From JBIKLM01 sp044375105 (GTDB taxonomy: Bacteria; Planctomycetota; UBA1135; GCA-002686595), in assembly GCA_044375105.1 (NCBI GenBank), contig JBILNK010000219.1, positions 1 to 6,421 of the forward strand: DNA of 6,421 nt, in the 5' to 3' direction. The position numbers and the translations under genes are program-made. The notes beneath the pieces are model-generated. The model saw only the letters and a program-made list of their open reading frames with translations. It was not told where the DNA came from and made no database searches. Below, in pieces: positions 1-6,421 of this stretch. How positions within the stretch are numbered: position 1 is the stretch's first letter; each line of letters starts with the position of its first letter.

Positions 1-693
1 CTACCCGAGCTCGCGGATGCCCGCGGGTTGCCCGGGGAAACGCGGGAGTTGGGCCTGGTGCTGGCCCAGCGCAGCGGGCCCGCGCCGCTGTCCTTCGATC
101 GCTCTGCCCTGGCGTTGCTGCGCGGGGTGCTGGCCGACCTCTGCGCTCACCTCGGTCTGCCCGAGGATCCTTGGCAGGCGGTTCCAGGCGGTGCCCTCGA
201 AAACGCCCCGGGCTGGGCCCACCCTCGGGCCAGCCTGATCTGGCAGGTGTCGGGCCAGAGCGCCCCGATCGCTCATCTGGCCGAGCTCGATCCGCGCGTC
301 ACCCGTTCCCTGGAGCTCGCAGCCGACGTGGCCGCCGCGCGCATCGACCTCTCGGCGCTGTCCGCTCAGCTGGTCAGCAGCGCAGCGCGCCGCTATCGGC
401 CGATCCCGCGTTTCCCCGGAGTCAAACTCGACGTGGCCTTCGCGGCGCCCGAGTCCAAGCTGGCCGGCGAGCTGATCGAGCTGATCCGCCAAGCGGGCAA
501 GGGCCTGGTCGAGGACCTCGAGCTGTTCGACCTCTACCGGGGCGCGGCCCTGGGGCCGGGCAAGAAGTCCTTGGCGTTCCGCTTGGTGCTGCAAGCCCCG
601 GATCGCACTCTCGACGAGGCTGATCTCGAGAAGTTCCTCGAACGCCTGGCGCGCGCGGCCGAGCGGGCCGAGGTGGAGCTGCGGCGCGGCTGA
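1..693 (+). CDS. pheT: Phenylalanyl-tRNA synthetase beta subunit, C-terminal part (5' end outside window)
   Basis: This is the last 230 residues of the beta chain of cytoplasmic phenylalanine-tRNA ligase, which with PheS forms an (alpha-beta)2 enzyme charging tRNA-Phe. The frame is open from base 1, so the start and the N-terminal tRNA-binding, B3/B4 and B5 domains lie off the left edge. Residues about 1-115 of the visible part match the catalytic-like core, including a segment ending in DLCAHLGL and a later HLAELDPRV stretch, which corresponds to the usual GxLGELHP region. Residues about 132-229 are the FDX-ACB anticodon-binding domain, shown by PRFPGVKLDVAF, LVEDLELFDLYRG and GKKSLAFRLVLQAPDRTL. 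The FDX-ACB entry strand reads VKLDVAF instead of the common RRDLAF; this looks like a lineage variant because the rest is well kept. The stop is TGA at 691-693. Tandem hairpins follow within 5 bases, and no further gene follows in the same operon. The identification rests on remembered family motifs and is firm. Confidence 0.93.
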   Translation, partial: LPELADARGLPGETRELGLVLAQRSGPAPLSFDRSALALLRGVLADLCAHLGLPEDPWQAVPGGALENAPGWAHPRASLIWQVSGQSAPIAHLAELDPRVTRSLELAADVAAARIDLSALSAQLVSSAARRYRPIPRFPGVKLDVAFAAPESKLAGELIELIRQAGKGLVEDLELFDLYRGAALGPGKKSLAFRLVLQAPDRTLDEADLEKFLERLARAAERAEVELRRG

Positions 694-697
694 TCGG

Positions 698-753
698 GCC
701 GCCTCGGCGGCGCAAGCTCGAGCCGCCTCGGCGGCGTAACCCCGCTCGAGCCG
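698..753. repeat. Tandem GC-rich hairpin repeat just after the pheT stop
   Basis: Two copies of GCCGCCTCGGCGGCG lie at 698-712 and 722-736, 24 bases apart. Each can fold on itself (GCCGC, loop CTCG, GCGGC). Each copy is followed by the self-complementary octamer GCTCGAGC, at 716-723 and 744-751, then CG. The unit is therefore hairpin, short linker, GCTCGAGC, and it occurs twice with linkers of 3 and 7 bases. Lying 5 bases behind the pheT stop, it could halt or protect the pheT transcript. It has no T-run, so it is not a classical intrinsic terminator. The repeat is plainly visible; the role is inference. Confidence 0.6.
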
Positions 754-1158
754 TGCGATGCTCTGCCGTTCTCGACGTCCGATGCCCGGGCGCGCCTGCT
801 TGTGCTCACGTCCGGCCGGTTCCGTGGGTCTGTGAGGGCGCTCTGGCCTGGCCGAGAGAGGCCTCGAACCGCTGCGGCGAGGGTCTTTCCGCGAGCCCCC
901 GCGTTCCAGCCCGGGCCGGGGCGACCCGCATCGAGACAGGACGGATTTTCGGACCGAAGGCTGTGGGGGACCGGAAGCCGGACCCACCCGGGCGATGGTC
1001 CTAAGGCTGGAGTGCTGCTCTCCTGCGTTGGGCATCGGTAGGCGAGCATTCCGGTCAGGTTTCCGAGATGTGGCGGGAGCTCCTCCTTGGGGCCCAGGCG
1101 GCTCGGGCAGAGGACCCCGCCCGCCCGCGAGGGCCGGGCCGTCGCCGCTCGATCGGGG

Positions 1159-1214
1159 CGGGGAAATTGCCCCGGGCGAGCCCTTCGGGGCCCCCGCGCC
1201 GCGGCCAGCGGGGG
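1159..1214. other. Cluster of three adjacent stem-loops upstream of the radical SAM gene
   Basis: Three perfect inverted repeats follow one another. The first is CGGGG-AAATTG-CCCCG at 1159-1174. The second is GCCC-TTCG-GGGC at 1180-1191, which as plus-strand RNA gives the extra-stable C(UUCG)G tetraloop. The third is CCCCCGC, a 10-base loop, then GCGGGGG at 1191-1214. Stems two and three share base 1191, so they could form together only if one gives up a pair. The cluster ends two bases before a TAGACT box and about 80 bases before the likely start codon. It may be a terminator region for upstream transcription or a structured leader. Chance is a real alternative at this GC content. Confidence 0.4.
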
Positions 1215-1216
1215 GG

Positions 1217-1222
1217 TAGACT
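1217..1222 (+). promoter_or_regulatory. Possible -10 box (TAGACT) for the radical SAM gene
   Basis: TAGACT matches the sigma-70 -10 consensus at four of six positions and is one of few AT-leaning hexamers in this stretch. It would place a transcript start near 1229-1230 and a leader of about 63 bases before the TTG at 1293. I see no convincing -35 element at 16-18 bases. If real, it excludes the upstream ATG at 1068 as start. Weak evidence. Confidence 0.2.
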
Positions 1223-1292
1223 TGCTCTCTCGCGTGAGATCGAGTCCCGCCCGGAGGCGAGCCAGCCCCCGGGATCCCCACCGCCGCGCCGC

Positions 1293-2702
1293 TTGAAGGT
1301 CCTGCTGCTCAACCCCCCGAGCCCCCCCGAATTCCGCGTCAGCCGCGGGCTGATGGGGGGATTCGGCATGGCGGTCAATCCGGGCCTGCTCTATCCCCCG
1401 ATCGAGCTGTGCCACGTGGCTGCGGTGCTCGAGGCCGACGGCCATGGGGTCGAGATCCTGGATTGCGATCCCAAGGGCCTCGGCCCGGACGCGGCCCTGG
1501 CCGAGGTGCTCCGGCGCCGGCCGGATTTCGTCTGCCTGGACAGCTCCAGCACCTCCCTGGATCAGGATTTGGCCCTCGCCCGGCGCATCCGCCAGGGCCT
1601 GCGCGTGCCGGTGGCGATCCTGGGCTCCCAGGTGACCTACACCCCCGGGGAGTTGTTCCAGGATCAAGCCGTGGACGCGGTCGTGCGCGGCGAGCCCGAG
1701 TACACCGTGCGCGACCTGGCCCGCCGCGTGGCCCAGGGCGAGGGCTTCTCCGGCGTGGAGGGGGTCTCCTACCGGCTTCCCGACGGCCAGATCGTCCACG
1801 AAGCCGAGCGCGAAAAAATTGCCGAGTTGGATGCCCTGCCGATCCCGGCCCGGCACCTCCTGGACAACCAGGCCTACCGCTTCCCGGGCATCGAAGGGCC
1901 GATCACCACGGTCAAGAGCTCCCGCGGCTGCCCGCTCAATTGTTCGTTCTGCGGCTACACCCTGGCCCAGGGGCTGCGCTTCCGTTTCCGCAGCCCCGAG
2001 AGCGTCCTGGCGGAGCTCGAGGACCTGTATTTCAGGCACGGGCTGCGCCACGTGGTGTTCCGCGACCCGATCTTCACCACCCGCAAGGACCGCATCCACG
2101 CGATCTGCGAGGGCATCCTGTCCCGGGGCATGACCGAGCTCGAGTGGCAGTGCGAAACCGCCGTCAAGACCCTCGACCGCGCGCTGCTCGAGAAGATGGC
2201 CGCCGCCGGCTGTCGCCACATCTCCTTGGGCGTCGAGTCCGGCAACGCCGAGATCCAGAAGAAGCACTGCGGCAACAAGCTCAACGACCTCGACCACGCC
2301 GAGGAGGTCTTCAAGGCCTGCCGCGCGGTGGGCATCGAAACGCGCGCCTTCTGCATGATCGGCTTCCCGGAGGAGACGCCGGCCATGGCCGACGAGACCA
2401 TCCGTCTGGTGGAGCGCCTCGATCCGGACCAGGTCCAGTTCTGCGCCGTGACCGCCTACCCCGGAACGCCGCTCTACAAGATGCTGCGCGGCGAACGCGA
2501 CTTCGACTACGCCCAGATGACCGGCTTCCAGGCCATGGAAGGCAACGAGCATATGAGCGCGGCCGAGATCGAAGCCAAGATCCGCGAGGCCTACCGCTCG
2601 TTCTACCTGCGGCCGAAGCGCATCCTGCGCGAGATCAAGAGCCCCGGCCGCCTGGCCGGCAAGGTCGCGCGCTACTTCACCCTCTTCCGCCGCCGGGCCT
2701 GA
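1293..2702 (+). CDS. B12-binding-domain radical SAM protein, BchE/HpnJ-like, substrate unknown
   Basis: This predicted protein of 469 residues has two domains. Residues about 1-150 form a Rossmann-type B12-binding domain: KVLLLNPP at the N-terminus, GHGVEILDC, then VAILGSQVTYTP and VDAVVRGEPEYTV. The classical cobalamin motif DxHxxG is not present, as in many class B family members, so cobalamin use is likely but unproven. Residues about 205-400 form the radical SAM barrel. Its Cys213, Cys217 and Cys220 (CPLNCSFC) would hold the 4Fe-4S cluster, SLGVESGN with Glu315 is the SAM-ribose region, and MIGFPEE and AYPGTPLY follow. The C-terminus carries the family-typical YRSFYLRPKRIL and ends in a basic tail. 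LDSSSTSL and the GSQV in place of GGPHAT recall BchE (anaerobic Mg-protoporphyrin cyclase) and HpnJ (hopanoid cyclitol formation); this comparison is from memory. The frame is open back to an ATG at 1068, but those 75 residues are Pro/Arg/Gly-rich and unlike the family. TTG at 1293 stands exactly where homologues start with MKVLLLNPP. No Shine-Dalgarno precedes it. The reaction is unassigned. Confidence 0.88.
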   Translation: MKVLLLNPPSPPEFRVSRGLMGGFGMAVNPGLLYPPIELCHVAAVLEADGHGVEILDCDPKGLGPDAALAEVLRRRPDFVCLDSSSTSLDQDLALARRIRQGLRVPVAILGSQVTYTPGELFQDQAVDAVVRGEPEYTVRDLARRVAQGEGFSGVEGVSYRLPDGQIVHEAEREKIAELDALPIPARHLLDNQAYRFPGIEGPITTVKSSRGCPLNCSFCGYTLAQGLRFRFRSPESVLAELEDLYFRHGLRHVVFRDPIFTTRKDRIHAICEGILSRGMTELEWQCETAVKTLDRALLEKMAAAGCRHISLGVESGNAEIQKKHCGNKLNDLDHAEEVFKACRAVGIETRAFCMIGFPEETPAMADETIRLVERLDPDQVQFCAVTAYPGTPLYKMLRGERDFDYAQMTGFQAMEGNEHMSAAEIEAKIREAYRSFYLRPKRILREIKSPGRLAGKVARYFTLFRRRA

Positions 2703-2764
2703 GGGCCCCTCGCGTCGACCCGCAGCGACCAGGGGGCGATGCCTGGCTCGAGCGTGGACAGGCG

Positions 2765-2794
2765 GGCCCTGGCAGCCGGACCGGCTTCTGGGCC
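2765..2794. other. Two-step stem-loop about 60 bases after the radical SAM stop
   Basis: GGCCC at 2765-2769 pairs with GGGCC at 2790-2794. Inside it AGCCG at 2774-2778 pairs with CGGCT at 2782-2786 around a GAC loop, leaving a small internal loop of 4 and 3 bases. It could act in 3'-end formation of the radical SAM transcript. No T-run follows, so an intrinsic terminator is not established. Confidence 0.3.
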
Positions 2795-2909
2795 ATCCTG
2801 AGGGCCACTTCCGACTGCCCGGGGGAGGGCCAGCGAGAGCGCCTCTTGGGCCGCCTCGAGCAGGCAGCGGCGATCGGGCGCGCCTGTGCCGAACCGAGGG
2901 GCGGGGGGG

Positions 2910-2938
2910 TGCTTCGATCTGTCGATCTGCTTCGATCG
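2910..2938. repeat. Short direct repeat TGCTTCGATC x2 with a third TCGATC
   Basis: TGCTTCGATC occurs at 2910-2919 and again at 2928-2937, an 18-base period. A further TCGATC sits between them at 2922-2927. The right copy continues as CGATCG, a palindrome. Closely spaced copies about 160-190 bases upstream of the acs start could be binding sites for a regulator of acs, but no regulator is known here and the repeat is short. Confidence 0.3.
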
Positions 2939-2962
2939 AGGCAGGTCCGCGGCTGAGCCTGT

Positions 2963-2978
2963 CCGGGCCAGAGCCCGG
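2963..2978. other. Perfect stem-loop CCGGGC-CAGA-GCCCGG upstream of acs
   Basis: Six perfect G/C pairs close a four-base CAGA loop, followed by CTTGC rather than a T-run. It lies 119 bases before the acs start. It could be a terminator remnant for transcription from the left or a structural element; the sequence does not decide. Confidence 0.3.
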
Positions 2979-3084
2979 CTTGCACCGTGAGCCCCGCGAC
3001 AACCCCGGGGCCGAGTCCATCCGAGCCACCGCGGACCTGGGCCTCGACTCCTAGCCAGAGGCCTGCTCGTTTCCCCGAGCGCGC

Positions 3085-3090
3085 TATTCT
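3085..3090 (+). promoter_or_regulatory. Probable -10 box (TATTCT) giving a near-leaderless acs mRNA
   Basis: TATTCT fits the TANNNT pattern and is the only AT-rich hexamer close to the acs start. Seven bases separate it from the ATG at 3098, so transcription would begin at or within a base or two of the start codon, as in leaderless genes. A GGAGG at 3092-3096 ends only one base before the ATG, too close for normal Shine-Dalgarno use. No clear -35 hexamer is visible at 16-18 bases. Confidence 0.4.
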
Positions 3091-3097
3091 CGGAGGC

Positions 3098-5038
<1,941 letters not shown>

Positions 5039-5046
5039 TCGCCGAA

Positions 5047-5107
5047 GGCCCTGGGACTCCGGGCCCAACGCAGCCGCGGACGCTCTCGTCGCCCTGAGTC
5101 CAGGGCC
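5047..5107. terminator. Long imperfect inverted repeat between convergent acs and SDR genes
   Basis: GGCCCTGGGACTC at 5047-5059 is complementary to GAGTCCAGGGCC at 5096-5107 with one bulged base, leaving a 36-base loop. It begins 9 bases after the acs stop. An overlapping small hairpin, GGCCG-AAG-CGGCC, lies at 5104-5116. Between two convergent genes a fold that works on both strands is a natural place for bidirectional termination. There is no T-run on either side, so the intrinsic terminator call is tentative. Confidence 0.4.
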
Positions 5108-5234
5108 GAAGCGGCCCGCCAGAGGGTGCAAAAGCGGCTTCGAAGGCGACGCTCCCGCTCTAGGGCCGCCAGGCCTCAGCGTTCGCGGCAGGGCGAGCAG
5201 CGCGTGGGCTTTCCAGCATCTTGGAGCCCGCGCT

Positions 5235-5254
5235 GCGCTCGACCCGACCAGCGC
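5235..5254 (-). other. Weak stem-loop next to the SDR stop codon
   Basis: GCGCT at 5235-5239 is complementary to AGCGC at 5250-5254 with a 10-base loop, directly after the SDR stop codon on its own strand. The stem is only five pairs and no U-run follows, so it could be chance or a contributor to SDR 3'-end formation. Confidence 0.2.
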
Positions 5255-6217
5255 TCAATCCAGCAAGCGCTTGCCCTCGGCGTCGAACTTCCACCAGTCG
5301 GTCGCGGCGACCTGGCGGATGCCTTCGGCATAGGTGCGCGGCTGCCAACCGAGTTCCGAGACGGCGTTTTGGATGTCGTGCTCGTGGTGCAGCGAGAAGT
5401 AAGCCGACGCGCGGCGCTCCTCGGTCACGTCGGTGAACAAGCCCTTGAAGAAGATCGCCAGGTCGGCCCACTTCTTGGAAATGTTCTTGCGCTTGATGCC
5501 GCCCCCGGCGGCCGCGATCGTCAGATCGATGAATTCGTTGTAGGGGATGCCCTTGGGGCCGGCCAGCTCGTACATGCAATCGACCCCGCGTTCGAAGTCG
5601 AAGAAGCGGATCACCGCATCGACCACATCGTCCACGTGGACCGGGTTGATGCGCGAGAGGCCGTCGTGGGGCACGACCAGCTTGCCGCTCTTGGCGCCGC
5701 AGCGGCGCAGCAGGGGCGCCGTGTGGCGATGGTCGCCGACGCCGTAGACCAGGGTCGGGCGGAACGAGGCCCACTCGAAGCGCTCGGCCTTGATGATCTT
5801 CTCCTGGATGCGCTTGGTGTCCCGGTAGTAGCTGTAGACCGGCGCGCCGATGACCGCCGAGGAGATCACCCAGAAGCGGAAGTGCTTGGGAGCGTTGCGC
5901 TTGGCTTCCTCCAGCAAACTCTCGGTGCCCCCGATGTTGATGGCGCGCATCTCGGCGTCGGGGATGTGGTCGTGGGCGCTGGCCAGGTGCAGCAGCAGGT
6001 CCACGCCCTCGAGGAAGCCGGTCAGGGAGGCGCGCTCCTTGAGGTCCCCCAGGTGAGCCTCGACCAGGCGGCCGTCGGGACGCTGGCCGGGTTTTTGCGG
6101 CAAGGCCTCCTCGCGGCCGGGGCGGCAGAGCATGCGGATGTCGTGGCCCGCGGCCAGGAGGCCTTTGGCCATGTAGCCACCGATGAAGCCGGTGGCGCCG
6201 GTCAGCGCGATTTTCAT
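5255..6217 (-). CDS. NAD(P)-dependent epimerase/dehydratase family protein (extended SDR)
   Basis: This complete 320-residue protein is a short-chain dehydrogenase of the extended type, a usual length for the family. The N-terminal Rossmann motif TGATGFIG (residues 6-13) binds the dinucleotide. Arg32 after the second strand hints at NADP(H), and GDL near residue 58 contacts the adenine. LLHLAS (75-80) is the fourth-strand motif. The catalytic set is Ser119/Ser120 in WVISSAVIG with Tyr131 and Lys135 in YYRDTK, so the enzyme should be active. FRPTLVYG and INPVHVDDVVDAV follow, as in sugar-nucleotide epimerases and 3-beta-hydroxysteroid dehydrogenase-like proteins. The C-terminal part ends with SELGWQPRTYAEGI, a standard SDR closing motif. 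The substrate cannot be named: sugar nucleotide, sterol-like lipid or flavonoid-type ketone all remain possible. ATG 6217 is chosen because MKIALTG begins the fold; a GTG at 6244 in the same frame overlaps the putative -10 box. The gene converges on acs and has no visible operon partner. Confidence 0.92.
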   Translation of the reverse strand: MKIALTGATGFIGGYMAKGLLAAGHDIRMLCRPGREEALPQKPGQRPDGRLVEAHLGDLKERASLTGFLEGVDLLLHLASAHDHIPDAEMRAINIGGTESLLEEAKRNAPKHFRFWVISSAVIGAPVYSYYRDTKRIQEKIIKAERFEWASFRPTLVYGVGDHRHTAPLLRRCGAKSGKLVVPHDGLSRINPVHVDDVVDAVIRFFDFERGVDCMYELAGPKGIPYNEFIDLTIAAAGGGIKRKNISKKWADLAIFFKGLFTDVTEERRASAYFSLHHEHDIQNAVSELGWQPRTYAEGIRQVAATDWWKFDAEGKRLLD

Positions 6218-6242
6218 GGGGGGGTCTGCAGCGAAGGCGACC

Positions 6243-6248
6243 ACTATA
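6243..6248 (-). promoter_or_regulatory. Probable -10 box (TATAGT) of the SDR gene
   Basis: On the minus strand TATAGT matches the -10 consensus at five of six positions in an otherwise very GC-rich stretch. It lies 25 bases before the ATG at 6217, which would give a leader of about 18-19 bases. That leader ends in seven C residues before the ATG and contains no Shine-Dalgarno. I cannot see a good -35 element. Confidence 0.45.
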
Positions 6249-6421
6249 CGCGCCGGGTTGAAGGGCTGGTCCGACCCAGAGGCGATCCGCGGGGCGGAGT
6301 CGAAACGGCTCAGCCGCCCAACTTGCGGCCGGCTGCGGGCCCTCGGGTTCCATTCCCCCGGGCGGGCTCGCGGCTCTGGTGGCCGGCGCCTGCGGCGTGG
6401 CGCCCGGGGAGCGTTGGCTCG
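6249..6421. other. Upstream flank of the SDR gene and unresolved window edge
   Basis: No gene can be called with confidence. Two edge readings are open: a minus-strand frame entering from the right and stopping at TGA 6310-6312, ending in RKLGG, and a plus-strand frame with a hydrophobic run (LAALVAGACGVAPGERWL) that could be the start of a gene beyond the window. Both have high G/C at third positions, which is not informative here. At most one of them is real. Confidence 0.3.

Larger units (their letters stand above)
694..1292. other. Long gene-free intergenic region between pheT and the radical SAM gene
   Basis: No reading frame here gives a believable protein. The short open frames on both strands translate into Arg/Pro/Gly/Ala-rich sequence without conserved motifs. 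I looked for tRNA T-arms and riboswitch cores and saw none; a GGTTCGAGG-like string on the minus strand near 861-875 lacks a matching T-stem. The region holds the tandem hairpin repeat at its left end, a GGG-A-CCGG-AAG-CCGG-A-CCC imperfect hairpin near 967-985, and three adjacent stem-loops at 1159-1214. The right part may be promoter and leader of the radical SAM gene. Confidence 0.6.
2703..3097. other. Gene-free region between the radical SAM gene and acs
   Basis: I see no credible gene in these roughly 395 bases. The open frames that cross it are continuations of out-of-frame reading through the neighbouring genes. The acs frame extends upstream to a GTG at 2987, but the added residues are Pro/Ser/Arg-rich and have no counterpart in Acs. 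The region contains a stem-loop at 2765-2794, a TCGATC repeat at 2910-2938, a stem-loop at 2963-2978 and the probable acs promoter at its right end. Confidence 0.6.

Noticed and set aside
855..880. A tRNA T-loop-like GGTTCGAGG string on the minus strand
   Set aside because: The flanking bases do not form the five-pair T-stem, and no anticodon or acceptor arm can be drawn.
1..1281. A 426-codon minus-strand frame across the pheT end and the following gap
   Set aside because: It overlaps the firmly identified pheT and translates the tandem hairpin repeat as AAEAAR-like text. There is no independent support for it.
1080..1292. A cobalamin or other riboswitch ahead of the B12-type radical SAM gene
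   Set aside because: I looked for the B12-box core (GCCACTG-like) and other familiar riboswitch cores and found none. The stem-loops present are simple hairpins.
1409..2956. A 515-codon plus-strand frame overlapping the radical SAM gene in another phase
   Set aside because: It is an Arg/Pro/Gly-rich shadow of the radical SAM coding frame and continues through the non-coding gap with no domain.
534..3029. An 831-codon open frame on the minus strand, opposite the pheT end and the radical SAM gene
   Set aside because: It runs antisense through a gene with clear family motifs. Its translation is Arg/Ala/Gly/Pro-rich without any recognisable domain. Long antisense frames are expected at about 70% GC because stop codons are rare in them.
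2987..3097. Extension of Acs to an upstream GTG start
   Set aside because: The added residues are Pro/Ser/Arg-rich with no match to known Acs N-termini. ATG 3098 gives the expected length and sits just behind a -10-like box.
6218..6244. GTG start at 6244 for the SDR, adding nine residues
   Set aside because: That codon overlaps the TATAGT box and would lie upstream of the transcript start. The Rossmann fold begins directly after Met at 6217.

Overview
The window is a GC-rich stretch (about 70% G+C by eye) of ordinary bacterial chromosome. Four protein genes can be supported; one is cut by the left edge. The strong G/C third-position bias, the mix of housekeeping genes and the near absence of Shine-Dalgarno leaders suggest an uncultured or little-studied high-GC bacterium. 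Myxococcota, Planctomycetota, Acidobacteriota or similar would fit. Nothing in the sequence fixes the phylum, so this is inference.

Layout, left to right. (1) 1-693, plus strand: the 3' third of pheT (phenylalanyl-tRNA synthetase beta chain), ending in its FDX-ACB anticodon-binding domain. (2) 694-1292: about 600 bases with no convincing gene. It holds a tandem GC-rich hairpin repeat directly behind the pheT stop and a run of three adjacent stem-loops (1159-1214), one with a cUUCGg tetraloop. (3) 1293-2702, plus strand: a B12-binding-domain radical SAM enzyme that resembles the BchE/HpnJ side of the family; its substrate is unknown. (4) 2703-3097: about 400 bases without a gene, containing stem-loops and a short TCGATC repeat. 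(5) 3098-5038, plus strand: a complete acetyl-CoA synthetase (acs) with all key active-site residues and the acetylation-site lysine. (6) 5039-5254: a convergent intergenic region with a long imperfect inverted repeat. (7) 5255-6217, minus strand: an extended short-chain dehydrogenase (NAD(P)-dependent epimerase/dehydratase type). (8) 6218-6421: the promoter-side region of that gene, then the unresolved window edge.

The genes do not look like one operon. The gaps between the three plus-strand genes are 400-600 bases, structured and gene-free, and the SDR gene faces them from the opposite strand. Acs makes acetyl-CoA from acetate and PheT is a translation enzyme. The radical SAM protein and the SDR would both fit lipid, hopanoid, tetrapyrrole or sugar modification, but their co-location is not evidence that they work together. 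I found no mobile element, CRISPR array, tRNA, rRNA or recognisable riboswitch. I do not see a new multi-gene system here. The best leads are the orphan radical SAM enzyme and the structured non-coding DNA around pheT and upstream of the radical SAM gene.
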